DNA of 64,000 nt, from NCBI RefSeq assembly GCF_014237835.1, contig NZ_JACJVI010000015.1:62001-126000 (forward strand), in the 5' to 3' direction. The stretch is from Rhizobium sp. AQ_MP. Its GTDB lineage: Bacteria; Pseudomonadota; Alphaproteobacteria; Rhizobiales; Rhizobiaceae. Below the pieces are notes generated by a model. It did no database searches. It was not told where the DNA came from and saw only the letters and a list, made by a program, of their open reading frames with translations. Positions 17,512 through 25,467 of the stretch are shown piece by piece. Position 1 is the first letter of the stretch. Each line of letters begins with the position of its first letter. The position numbers and the translations under genes were made by a program.

Positions 17512-17560
17512 ATACGTTCTTAAAAGTCGGACAGATTCTCCACTTTCGTGTCGTGACGCC
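17512..17560 (-). repeat. right terminal inverted repeat of the Tn3-family element
   Basis: The reverse complement starts GGCGTCACGACACGAAAGTG and ends TTTTAAGAACGTAT, matching the left end at 45 of 49 positions. It is followed immediately by the frame of the second transposase fragment. Confidence 0.85.
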
Positions 17561-17562
17561 GT

Positions 17563-18663
17563 ATGGCCGGAGCCTCCAAGGGGATCAGCGCCCATCAGAT
17601 CGGATGGATGCGCATGTTCCATGCCCGCACGGAAACCTATCGCGCAGCGCAGGCATGTGTGACCGACGCCCATGCGCGTCATCCCCACGCCCAGCTCTGG
17701 GGAACAGGGACGACCGCATCATCTGATGGTCAGTTCTTCCGGGCCAGTGATCGTGCCGCCAAACGCGGTGATATCAACCTGCATTATGGCAGCGAGCCAG
17801 GCTCGAAATTTTACAGCCACCTTTCCGATCAGTACGGCTATTTCAGCATTCTGCCGATCAGCCCGACCGAGAGCGAGGCAGCCTATGTTCTCGACGGCCT
17901 GTTCGACCACGACACCATCCTGGAGATCGAGGAGCACTTTACCGATACCGGAGGTGCGAGCGATCATGTATTTGCCCTCTTCACTCTGATCGGAAAGCGT
18001 TTTGCGCCTCGGCTGCGCAATCTCAAGGACCGGAAGTTCCATACTTTCGAAAAGGCCGACTCATATCCAGCACTGGCCAACCATATCGGCGCGCCGATCA
18101 ATACCGCCCTCATTCTGGAACACTGGGATGACCTTCTCCATCTGGCGGCATCAATCACGACACGCTCTGTTGCGCCCTCAATGATCCTCAAAAAGCTGGC
18201 GGCATCCTCGAAACCGAGCCAGTTGGCGAAAGCCCTGCGTGAGCTCGGGCGCATCGAGCGATCCCTGTTTATGATCGAATGGTATTCCAACCCGGCACTT
18301 CGCCGGCGATGTCAAGCCGGTCTTAACAAAGGAGAATCCGCCCACAAGCTCAAGCGGGCCGTTTTCTTCCATGAGCGCGGCGAAATCCGCGACCGATCGT
18401 TCGAAAGTCAGGCATTCCGTGCCTCGGGCCTCAACCTTGTCGTCAGCGCCATCGTCCACTGGAATACCGTTTATCTCAGCCGTGCCGTAGCCCATCTGCG
18501 TCAAAGTGGTCGAACTATCCCCGACATATTGCTCAAGCATGTCTCGCCACTCAGCTGGGAGCACATAAATCTCACCGGCATCTATTCCTGGGACACCGAG
18601 CAGCAGATGCCCGAAGGCTTCAGGCCATTGCGACTTCCTGGAAGAATCCTCCGCGCTGCATGA
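17563..18663 (+). pseudogene. C-terminal part of a second, different Tn3-family transposase
   Basis: 366 residues beginning abruptly after the right repeat of the first element (MAGASKGISAHQIGWMRMFH). It still contains SSDGQFF, FTDTGGASD with FAPRLRNLKDRKFH, and NKGESAHKLKRAVFF, so all three DDE-region blocks are present, but about 600 N-terminal residues are gone. It is clearly diverged from the intact TnpA and lies on the opposite strand. Its own 38-bp terminal repeat follows at 18683. Confidence 0.88.
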
Positions 18664-18682
18664 CGTTCCCGCTCCGTTCGGT

Positions 18683-18720
18683 CTTAGCGTACGATTTCGA
18701 GCAGCTCTTGTTCTGACCCC
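18683..18720 (-). repeat. 38-bp terminal inverted repeat of the second Tn3-family element
   Basis: The reverse complement begins GGGGTCAGAACAAG and ends TCGTACGCTAAG, the canonical 38-bp Tn3 end (GGGG...TAAG). It lies 19 bases after the transposase fragment stop. Its partner end is absent from the window. The first five flanking bases are TTTAA (18721-18725), the expected but unpaired target duplication. Confidence 0.85.
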
Positions 18721-18884
18721 TTTAAGCAGATATGCTGCAGTTCATCGGCATCACCGCCTGAGGCGTAGAACAGCCCTATCGCTGCCGTCATGAGCTTTTC
18801 CCGCGTGTCTGAGGCGAGACCCGCCTCCTGCGAACGGTCTAGCGCTGTCAATCGCTCTACGATCCGGTTCTGCAGTTCACTCAT
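18684..18884 (-). pseudogene. small hypothetical gene whose 3' end was replaced by a Tn3 end
   Basis: 66 residues, MSELQNRIVERLTALDRSQE and onward, preceded by a purine-rich stretch. About 54 codons are native; the last 12 residues (GSEQELLEIVR) are encoded by the terminal repeat of the second Tn3 element. It is probably a truncated helical protein of unknown function. It lies downstream of the vapBC-recombinase operon and may have been its last gene. Confidence 0.55.
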
Positions 18885-18908
18885 TTGGTGCTCCGTGTCT
18901 CGAGGTCG

Positions 18909-20054
18909 CTACTCGATCAGTCTGGCAGCGCGACCACTGCGTCGTTGTGCGTGGTTGTAGTATTGTGATGCCTGCTGAACGGATCGATGCCGCGACTGCT
19001 CCATTGCCTCGGGGAGAGGAATGCCCCGATTGGCAGCTTCGGTCAAATAGCCGGAGCGCAGGCCATGGGCAGAAAACTCCGCAGGATCGAGCCCCGCCAA
19101 TTCGACGCGGTGCTTGACGATGTCATTGATTGCCTTTGGATCTAATGGACGGCGCGATACATTGCCCCAACGATCAACCGCCCTGAAGATGCTGCCCTTC
19201 TCGATTCTCGCCGCTTCGATCCACGCGCTAAGGGCCTCCACTGGGCGACCGGTGAGGTAGACGACTTCGTCGTTTTCGGCGCCACTGGTTTTGGTGCGTC
19301 CGAGATGAATAGAAAGGGAAAGCAGGGGAGGGGCTCCGTCGATCTGGATCGGCTCTTCCACCTGCAGCTGCTCTGTCCTAAGGCCTGCGATCTCACTGCG
19401 GCGCCGGCCACCTGACGCGAAAGCCACCATAAGGATCGCCTTATCTCTGACGTCACGAAGGTTGTCTGTCCGACAGGTGCCAATCAGCTTCGATAAGATA
19501 TCGCCCGTGACAGCTTTGACGCTTTTGCGCGTCCTCGGTCGGGGCGTTGCGCGAACTGCAAGACGGATGGCAGACCTGAGTGCCGGCGAGGCGAAGCTGC
19601 CACCAAGCCCGCGCCATTTTGTCAGCGTCGACCAGGTGGCCAGTCTCCGGCGCACGGTGTCTGGTGCATGCGGTCCTGTCTTCCGCAGAAAACCCTGATG
19701 CCGTAACTTGTCCTCGATAGTTGCCGGCATTCCGTGTTCCGGATCCGCCAGACGCTTTTCCGCATCCCAAAGATGGTGAGCAACGAATTTGAGAAGGAGC
19801 GCTTCAGGAGCAGGCCAGGGAAGCGACCGACCGGTGGCTGCCAACGACCAAGCCTGCAGATAGGCCATATCGGAGGCAAGCGCACGGAGAGTGTTTGCAC
19901 CCATCCCTTCGTTGACCAGATGGCGGAGTGTCTCGATATCTTGGTCGGTTAGAAGCTCGGCGAGTTCGTCACGTCGCTCCATCGGCAGGACAGCCGCGAT
20001 GGTGTCGAGCTTATCGAGGCGATGGGCGAGTGCCGTTTCGCGTGGACCGGTCAT
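18909..20054 (-). CDS. tyrosine recombinase/integrase coupled to vapBC
   Basis: 381 residues from the Met at 20054 (MTGPRETALAHRLDK). The catalytic domain shows GGRRRSEIAGL (first Arg), a central region with HLGRTKTSG, HGLRSGYLTEAA (His-x-x-Arg), and SVQQASQYYNHAQRRSG with the tyrosine. The N-terminal SAM-like domain covers residues about 50-150. The start codon overlaps the VapC stop as ATGA, so recombinase translation depends on the toxin message. This is a XerC/phage-like class of unknown attachment site. Confidence 0.85.
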   Translation of the reverse strand: MTGPRETALAHRLDKLDTIAAVLPMERRDELAELLTDQDIETLRHLVNEGMGANTLRALASDMAYLQAWSLAATGRSLPWPAPEALLLKFVAHHLWDAEKRLADPEHGMPATIEDKLRHQGFLRKTGPHAPDTVRRRLATWSTLTKWRGLGGSFASPALRSAIRLAVRATPRPRTRKSVKAVTGDILSKLIGTCRTDNLRDVRDKAILMVAFASGGRRRSEIAGLRTEQLQVEEPIQIDGAPPLLSLSIHLGRTKTSGAENDEVVYLTGRPVEALSAWIEAARIEKGSIFRAVDRWGNVSRRPLDPKAINDIVKHRVELAGLDPAEFSAHGLRSGYLTEAANRGIPLPEAMEQSRHRSVQQASQYYNHAQRRSGRAARLIE

Positions 20055-20458
20055 GTCGTGGAAGAGGCCGGATGGAGCTTCAGATCTGTCTGGCTGAAAT
20101 CCCGTCCCTTGAACAGAAGGGGAGCCTTGGCAAGGGTCGCCACCGCGTAGGAAAAGCAATCGCCCATGTTGAGGCCGGCCGGATGGCGCCCTTTGCCAAA
20201 ACGCTCGAAGGCCTGTTCAGCCGCCTGGTAATGTTTTGAATCAAAGGCGACCGAAGTGACATTTGGCGCACCGAAAAAACGGGAGACGATGTCGGCCGGG
20301 TTGGAAAACCGCTTGGTGGTCAGCACCAGTCTCGTTTCGAACAGTGTCGGCCAACCGATGAGGATGGAGGGTTCCTCCCTCAACACCGCCTTGAAGGTGT
20401 CAGCTTCGGCCTCGTCGAGCATGATGGCGATCAGAACCGAGGTATCGAGGGCGATCAC
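20051..20458 (-). CDS. vapC: PIN-domain toxin, VapC family
   Basis: 135 residues, MIALDTSVLIAIMLDEAEAD. Acidic residues expected for the PIN ribonuclease are visible: Asp5, Glu41 region (TLFETRLVL) and NMGDCFSYAVA near residue 99. VapC toxins cleave RNA, often initiator tRNA, and are held inactive by VapB. It overlaps vapB and the recombinase by ATGA on both sides, a three-gene translationally coupled unit. Confidence 0.88.
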   Translation of the reverse strand: MIALDTSVLIAIMLDEAEADTFKAVLREEPSILIGWPTLFETRLVLTTKRFSNPADIVSRFFGAPNVTSVAFDSKHYQAAEQAFERFGKGRHPAGLNMGDCFSYAVATLAKAPLLFKGRDFSQTDLKLHPASSTT

Positions 20459-20712
20459 TTCGGCAACCCGTTCTCGTCATAAAGATCGTCATGAGCTGAC
20501 GTGGTGCCGGCAGGAACGGTGCGCCGACCATCAGCAGCGAGTTCCCAGACGGCATCGAGCGGATGGACACTGCTCTGCTGGCGAAGCTCGATGTCGTAGC
20601 GCTCAAGTGCGATCTCGACGAGCTTGTTGATTGGCTGGCCGGTACGGCGCGCCATCGCATGCGCTAGGTCGCGTGCCTTTGTGCTGCGAACGGAAAGTTG
20701 TGGTTCGGACAT
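20455..20712 (-). CDS. vapB: VapB-type antitoxin
   Basis: 85 residues from the Met at 20712 (MSEPQLSVRSTKARDLAHAM); the frame extends upstream but without signals. The N-terminal part has the ribbon-helix-helix pattern expected of an autoregulating DNA-binding domain (RTGQPINKLVEIALERYD), and the C-terminal part would wrap the toxin. Its stop overlaps the vapC start. Confidence 0.82.
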   Translation of the reverse strand: MSEPQLSVRSTKARDLAHAMARRTGQPINKLVEIALERYDIELRQQSSVHPLDAVWELAADGRRTVPAGTTSAHDDLYDENGLPK

Positions 20713-21102
20713 GGGTGCCTCGCTTCGTTCTGCGGGCAATATAGGCCGTTGCGGCCCAGATGGCAAGGAACGGATGCTAGATGGCTAATCTACGATAAGA
20801 GATACTTATCGGAGGTTACAAACTCCGCACGCTTTTATGGGAGGTAAAGAACTGTAATGCAGATATAGCTTTCGCTTAACGAATCATTTACCATAAATTC
20901 AATGCCTTACGATTTTGCAAAATTGCCCATCCAGAGCCTGCTGCGGCCGATCTCCGAGGCAGCGGTCGTGTGGCTTTTAGCTCCCGATTTCAATTGAAGC
21001 GCTAAGCGAAAAACTTTGTCTTCAGCTTTGGGCTTGCGGTTTCAACGGAGGGTGGGGAAAGGGAACTCATCCGGTTGATATCACTATCGGTGTGCCAGTG
21101 AT
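20713..21102. other. intergenic region, AT-richer than its surroundings
   Basis: 390 bases without a gene. It holds the vapB upstream region with a 7-bp palindrome at 20793 and a markedly AT-rich stretch (20850-20930). Nothing else recognisable. Confidence 0.5.
20793..20811. promoter_or_regulatory. candidate VapB operator palindrome
   Basis: CGATAAG-AGATA-CTTATCG: perfect 7-base arms with a 5-base spacer, about 80 bases upstream of vapB. VapBC complexes bind palindromes in their own promoters; assignment is by position only. Confidence 0.45.
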
Positions 21103-21746
21103 TTACCACCGAGGATCGGGCCATTCCGCGTTTTCCCAAGTTGCGAACTCTGTTGCTGAAATCAGGTTCTTCTCACCGTTCTTCAGTCGCATGGCGAAGA
21201 GGCGGTCGTACATGGGATCAAAGCTGGAAAGTAACTGGGCGAAGCCTGCTTTTCTTTGTGCTTTCGTCCATGAGCAGTAAAGCCCCCCGCGGCTGTTCAT
21301 CATGTCGATGACTGCCGGCTGCGCTGGATCAAGGCGCTGCCAGAGACCAATGATGTTCTCGGACTGTGCGCCAAAATCGTCACGTAGCGCATCTTCGATG
21401 ACGGCCTCCAGGGCGTAGGTGATCGCTTGGGTCTTGGCGGTATGGCTGAGAAACGCGAGGGATTGTCTCAACAGCCTCTGCTGCAGCAGAAGAACTGGCC
21501 AGAGGATCTGGACACCGTATCGAACACCGATTTCTTCAAATGCTGAGGCGGCTCGATAATCTCACGTTGCCGCTCAAGGGCTTTGCGCACATCGTAGGCT
21601 AGGCCCAGAAACGAGCCTTCCTTGTCGATAATAACCGGTGAGCGGTCATTCACCTCGTGGACGACCTCGTGCAGCCAGGTCAGGGACGTGTGGTCTCCGA
21701 CGAGCAGGATGCCAGCGTGGTTTTTGAGCAAGCTGTAGGAGAGCAT
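21103..21746 (-). pseudogene. hypothetical protein gene split by a single-base frameshift
   Basis: Two frames join into one product. The first (start 21746, MLSYSLLKNHAGILLVGDHT) is natural through ...REIIEPPQ and then continues as unlikely sequence to a stop at 21468. Moving frame at about 21541 gives FEEIGVRYGVQILWPVLLLQ and reads straight into the second frame (RQSLAFLSHTAKTQ...) to 21103, about 214 residues in total. The pieces resemble a conserved hypothetical family (possibly DUF6904, from memory). The one-base change could be a true mutation or a sequencing error. Confidence 0.65.
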
Positions 21747-21783
21747 GCAGCCTAGCCCTTTCCACCGACAAACATAGGGTTGA

Positions 21784-22206
21784 TCAAGCCGCCCATGGAT
21801 TGATTATATCAACTCCGAAGCCTTCAAAATCCTTGGTGTTGCGTGTCGCAAGCGTCAATTGGTGAGCGACGGCAGTGGCTGCAATCAGCCCGTCCATTGA
21901 GGCAAGCCCACGACCGCTTCGCTTGGCAAGCGCCATGAGATCGCCCCAGGCCAGGGCAACTGGTCCTTCCACTGGAATAATCCGATTTTCGAAGCGCTGA
22001 GGCAGATCATGCGCGAGCCACTCGCCCAAGGCATCGCGTTTTCGTCCGCTATCCATCAATGCGACGCCGCGTCTAATTTCAGCAATCGAAACGATGCTGA
22101 TGAAGGTGCGGTCTTCGTCCAACCCGTGAATCCATCTCAGAACACCTTCATCTGGGCTAGGTTTTGTAACTTCCGACAGCACATTCGTATCGAGCAGCAG
22201 TCTCAT
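21784..22206 (-). CDS. PIN-domain toxin (VapC/FitB-like)
   Basis: 140 residues, MRLLLDTNVLSEVTKPSPDE. Catalytic acids are visible at Asp6, in SIAEIRRGV (Glu), in ASMDGLIAATAV (Asp near 104) and in TRNTKDFEGFGV (Asp). The FitB-like order matches tightly. It overlaps its antitoxin by 4 bases. It is expected to be an RNase inhibited by the Phd-type partner. Confidence 0.88.
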   Translation of the reverse strand: MRLLLDTNVLSEVTKPSPDEGVLRWIHGLDEDRTFISIVSIAEIRRGVALMDSGRKRDALGEWLAHDLPQRFENRIIPVEGPVALAWGDLMALAKRSGRGLASMDGLIAATAVAHQLTLATRNTKDFEGFGVDIINPWAA

Positions 22207-22469
22207 AACGACAAGTCACGCGGCTCGTCATGTTGACGTTGAAGATCAAGATCCGCTCCACGCATAGGCGATGCCAGCAGAAATTCCGCAAGCGATCCCC
22301 TGCGCCCAGTCTTCTTCTGCCACTCATCCGCAGAAACGACGACCACGCTTGGCTTTCCATTGCGTGTAATCGTCTGAGGTGCCAATTGCGCGCGCTCCAT
22401 GACCTCCGAGAGCTTCGCCTTCGCGCCAGCGACCGTCCAGCTTTTATCGTCGTGTGTTGATGTCTGCAT
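22203..22469 (-). CDS. Phd/YefM-type antitoxin
   Basis: 88 residues from the Met at 22469, preceded by CAGGTGAAGC. It begins MQTSTHDDKSWTVAGAKAKL and has the Phd fold pattern (AKLSEVMERA, PQTITRNGKPSVVVVSADEW). The C terminus (SPMRGADLDLQRQHDEPRDL) is the toxin-neutralising tail. The frame extends to 22529 but that part lies in the operator region. Confidence 0.88.
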   Translation of the reverse strand: MQTSTHDDKSWTVAGAKAKLSEVMERAQLAPQTITRNGKPSVVVVSADEWQKKTGRRGSLAEFLLASPMRGADLDLQRQHDEPRDLSL

Positions 22470-22489
22470 CGCTTCACCTGTAACCAAAA

Positions 22490-22508
22490 TGACTATGGTG
22501 ACTATAGT
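22490..22508. promoter_or_regulatory. candidate operator of the Phd/PIN pair
   Basis: TGACTAT occurs twice with 9-base spacing (22490-22496, 22499-22505), and the second copy runs into the palindrome ACTATAGT (22501-22508). It sits 21-39 bases before the antitoxin ATG, where autoregulation is expected. Confidence 0.5.
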
Positions 22509-22556
22509 GCGATAGCGGGTTTTCTGCAAGCACCTGAACGGCAGGGGAAGAGATAG

Positions 22557-23738
22557 CTAAAGCCCGGATGCCTTGGTCAAATTGACCCGGAAGCGATCAC
22601 GTCGCCGTTGATATCTGCGTGTCATCTCTGCTGATGCGTGCCCAAGCTGCTTCTGTACATAGCGCTCGTCGACTTCAGCGGAGGAGGCCAAGCCCGCGCG
22701 GAGGGAATGGCCGGAGAACTTGAAGGCGCGTTCACTTTCGCTCAGATCACCGCGAACGCCTGCGGCCATTGCGGCCCTTTTCACAAGCCGAGCGACCTCC
22801 TTGTCGTTCAGCCGCTCCGACCCGACAGCCTTCCCTTGCCCCGTCACCCGCCGAAAAAGGGGGCCATAAGCAAGCCTAGCGAACTTGATCCAGGTCTCGA
22901 TTGCAGCAACCGGGCAGGTCGCATCTGCCGAGCCGCGGCCGACCTCGACCTCTCGCCATCCGGCTTTACCGCGAAGGGTAATAAGCATGCCCTTGTCGAC
23001 GATCTCAATCCAACCGCGACCGTCCTCAGTCTGGTCGGACTTCAGATCGAGGCCGACGATCTCGGAGCGCCGAAGACCTCCAGCAAAGCCGATGAGCAAC
23101 ATCGCCCGATCCCGCAGGCCACGCAGAGAGCCGCGATCAAGTGTCTCGACCATGGCGACGATGTCTTCAGCCATCACCGCTTCCTTCTGGACCGGTGGCT
23201 TGGCGTGGCTGTTGCGAATGCCGGCCATCACGGTGGCGATATGCCGGTCCTTGCGATCGAGCAAGAGGCCACGCTGGGCATAGTTCCAAGAGAGCGAGGA
23301 GAGGCGTCGTTCGATGGTCGAGACTGAGTTCGCGGTTACACCCCGTTCAGCCGTGCCGGAAGCGCAGGCGGTAATGTAAAGCCCAACGGTTTGCGGATGC
23401 GGGGGCAGGGGACTGAGGTTCGACCGCCGGCACCAAGCTGAAAAATGCTTCCAGTCGGCGGCGTAGGCTTTGCGCGTATTGGCGGAACTGGCGGCTTCAA
23501 CATAACCCCGGGCGCGATCAGCAAGGCTTGCAAGATGGGCGGGCGGCTGGTCCTGACCAGCGAGAGAGGGGAAAGGGCTTTCGCCCGAGACTTCCGGCGC
23601 GCAAACATCACGCCCAGGCGCAGTGCTGAGAGACGGCGCTGAGGTGTCGTTGACGGAATATTCACTGGTTTGTGCGACTTTCTGGACCATTCTCCATATG
23701 AAGTACAAAACGTCCGATAATGCAAGATTATCGGACAT
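22557..23738 (-). CDS. tyrosine recombinase/integrase
   Basis: 393 residues. The core shows GGLRRSEIVGL (Arg), RGKAGWREVEV (Lys region), FSGHSLRAGLAS (His-x-x-Arg), KQLGHASAEMT (His) and RRYQRRRDRF (Tyr). A SAM-like N-terminal domain covers about 65-165. The first 16 residues are coded by a resolvase-site-like palindrome (23712-23736), so the real start may be the Met at 23690 (MVQKVAQTSEY), which has GGAGA directly before it. It is divergent from DUF1403-scpB. Confidence 0.85.
   Translation of the reverse strand: MSDNLALSDVLYFIWRMVQKVAQTSEYSVNDTSAPSLSTAPGRDVCAPEVSGESPFPSLAGQDQPPAHLASLADRARGYVEAASSANTRKAYAADWKHFSAWCRRSNLSPLPPHPQTVGLYITACASGTAERGVTANSVSTIERRLSSLSWNYAQRGLLLDRKDRHIATVMAGIRNSHAKPPVQKEAVMAEDIVAMVETLDRGSLRGLRDRAMLLIGFAGGLRRSEIVGLDLKSDQTEDGRGWIEIVDKGMLITLRGKAGWREVEVGRGSADATCPVAAIETWIKFARLAYGPLFRRVTGQGKAVGSERLNDKEVARLVKRAAMAAGVRGDLSESERAFKFSGHSLRAGLASSAEVDERYVQKQLGHASAEMTRRYQRRRDRFRVNLTKASGL
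23711..23738. promoter_or_regulatory. res-subsite-like palindrome at the integrase start
   Basis: GTCCGATAAT (23712-23721) and ATTATCGGAC (23727-23736) are perfect 10-base arms around GCAAG. The half-site TGTCCGATAAT is what serine resolvases of the Tn3/gamma-delta type recognise. It lies between the integrase and DUF1403 and is the only copy I noticed. Confidence 0.6.
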
Positions 23739-23815
23739 AAAGCACGAGCGACAAGCTGTGCGGCTTGGCGGGAAATCGATAGCACAAACCGCGCATCTCG
23801 ATTATGCTCTGGTGC

Positions 23816-24775
23816 ATGAATTTGCGCCACCGCTCCCCGCTTGCCACTCCGATCGCGCCGGCGGCCGTGCCTCTTCTGCCGGCCTGGGCGACCGCGCGCC
23901 ACCATGATATGAGCGAGGCGGATGCCGCCTTTGCCGCCGGCATCGCCCTGAAATCGCTGGACGATCTGGTGCGCGCCGGACCCGCCTGGGCCGGCTGCTG
24001 GCGCCAGCGGCTGGCGCTGAAATGCGCGCAAGCCGCCGCGCAGCTGGTCGGTCGCAACGAGGGCGAACACGCGTTGCGTGATGCGCTTTTGCTCACTGCC
24101 GCCGGCGACGATCCGGGACCGGCCGGCGCAATGGTTTTGGCCTTCCAAAGGCTGGCGGCGAAGAAGCGGCCAATCGGCAGCAGGTTTTTGGAGGACCTGG
24201 CGGCACTGATCGGGTTGCGCCGCGACGGCTTCGACGAAATCGCCGATCTGTTCGATGCCGCGCTGCAGTCGCCGCGCGCCGTCCCGTTCGCCGTTGCTGA
24301 TCTGGTCGCCAAAATCTGCGCTGCCCGGTCCGACGCCGAAATTCTCGCCTGGTGGCTGGCCGACCGGCTGCTGGCGGAAAAGCTCGGCTGGGCGTGTGGC
24401 GTGCCACTGCTGATGGGCGAACGCTACGGCGCGGCGTTCAAGACGATCGGCGGCCGGGGACGGGTGCGGTCCGGCGAGCCCGCTTTCCCGCGGGCGGTGT
24501 GCCTGGCGCTGGTCGCGGCCACGACCGAGGCGCTGCGGCACGCCAACGACATCGGCCGGCGCGCCGAGACATTGCTGGCGGTGGCGCCGAAGCTGAGGAC
24601 CAAGGGCGCCGGCGTCGTCATCGAAAAGCTGCTCGACGAGGATGCCGTGGCGGCTTCCGCCCCCGGCAGCCATCTCTCCCGCTGGGCCTCAACGCGGCTG
24701 TTTGAGCGGCTGACCAGTTTTGGCGCTGTGCGCGAACTCTCCGGGCGCACCTCGTTCCGAATATTTGGGCTGTGA
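23816..24775 (+). CDS. DUF1403 family protein
   Basis: 319 residues from the Met at 23816 (MNLRHRSPLATPIAPAAVPL), or 323 from 23804. It is Ala/Leu-rich and helical. The features I associate with DUF1403 of Hyphomicrobiales are present: AFAAGIALKSLDDLV, WAGCWRQRLALKCA, LLMGERYGAAFKTIGGRGRV and VIEKLLDEDAV. It overlaps the scpB-like gene by 4 bases (ATGA-type junction at 24772), so the two form an operon. The function of DUF1403 is unknown; its fixed pairing with ScpB hints at a role around chromosome or plasmid DNA. Confidence 0.85.
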   Translation: MNLRHRSPLATPIAPAAVPLLPAWATARHHDMSEADAAFAAGIALKSLDDLVRAGPAWAGCWRQRLALKCAQAAAQLVGRNEGEHALRDALLLTAAGDDPGPAGAMVLAFQRLAAKKRPIGSRFLEDLAALIGLRRDGFDEIADLFDAALQSPRAVPFAVADLVAKICAARSDAEILAWWLADRLLAEKLGWACGVPLLMGERYGAAFKTIGGRGRVRSGEPAFPRAVCLALVAATTEALRHANDIGRRAETLLAVAPKLRTKGAGVVIEKLLDEDAVAASAPGSHLSRWASTRLFERLTSFGAVRELSGRTSFRIFGL

Positions 24776-25467
24776 CCATGGCCGGAGGGAGCGCAACAAA
24801 GGAAGGAAGAAAGAGCGCGAGGAAGTCCGAGGAGGCTGTCCTGTTTGATCGCGAGCTCGAGGATCTGCCGCCGGATCTGCGTTGGCGCGAATGGATGCTC
24901 AGGGCGGAAGCCGTGATCTTCGCTGCCAGCGAACCGGTCAGCCGCGAGGTCTTGGCGCGCGTGGTCGGTCAATCCTGCAGCATCGAGCTTTTGATCGACG
25001 ACCTCAGGGAGGAACTGCGGTCCCGCCCCTATGATATCGTCGCGGTCGCCGGCGGCTGGCAGCACCGCACCCGCACGGCTTATGGTTCGGCGATCCGTAC
25101 GTCGCAGGCTCCGACGCGCAGCATGGCCGCATCGCTATCCGAGAACGAGGCCGCAGTGCTGGCGGCGATCGCCTATTTGCAGCCGGTGACCCGCGGCGAG
25201 CTATCAAAAATGTTCGGCAGGGAGGTGAGCCGTGACACGATTGCCAGTTTGCGCGACGCCGGCTTTCTCGGCTCCGGCCCGCGCAGCCCGACGCCCGGCG
25301 CGCCCTACACCTATGTGACGACCAGGCATTTCCTGTCGGTGTTCGGCTTGGAAACCCTGCGCGAACTCCCCGATCTCGAGCGGCTCGAGGATGCCGGGCT
25401 GCTCAGCCGGCAGGCGCTCGAGGAAACTGCGATCGCTGAGTCTGAGAGCGACGTTCTGGAGGGATGA
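24772..25467 (+). CDS. SMC-Scp complex subunit ScpB-like protein, orphan
   Basis: 231 residues, or 230 from the in-frame ATG at 24778. Two winged-helix regions are seen: RAEAVIFAASEPVSREVLAR (residues about 44-63) and ALSENEAAVLAAIAYLQPVT-like sequence with GELSKMFGREVSRDTIASLR (about 122-165), ending in the FxxxFGLETLRELP signature of ScpB. ScpB partners ScpA and SMC in condensation; neither is encoded here. Chromosomal ScpB is usually next to ScpA, so this is an accessory paralogue, tied to DUF1403. Confidence 0.85.
   Translation: MTMAGGSATKEGRKSARKSEEAVLFDRELEDLPPDLRWREWMLRAEAVIFAASEPVSREVLARVVGQSCSIELLIDDLREELRSRPYDIVAVAGGWQHRTRTAYGSAIRTSQAPTRSMAASLSENEAAVLAAIAYLQPVTRGELSKMFGREVSRDTIASLRDAGFLGSGPRSPTPGAPYTYVTTRHFLSVFGLETLRELPDLERLEDAGLLSRQALEETAIAESESDVLEG

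Larger units (their letters stand above)
13737..17560. mobile_element. complete Tn3-family transposon (tnpA, res, tnpR)
   Basis: 3824 bp bounded by imperfect inverted repeats (13737-13785 and 17512-17560). It encodes a full-length transposase on the minus strand and a serine resolvase on the plus strand with a res-like region between them, the standard Tn3 layout. There are no passenger genes. The 5 bases on each side (ATCCT and GTATG) do not match, so there is no target duplication: the element has taken part in a rearrangement after insertion. Left of it is a cut parB; right of it is the C-terminal part of a different Tn3 transposase. Confidence 0.88.

Noticed and set aside
23336..24673. 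445-residue reverse frame over DUF1403
   Set aside because: Opposes the well-formed DUF1403 and integrase frames and shows low-complexity Arg/Gln/Gly sequence.
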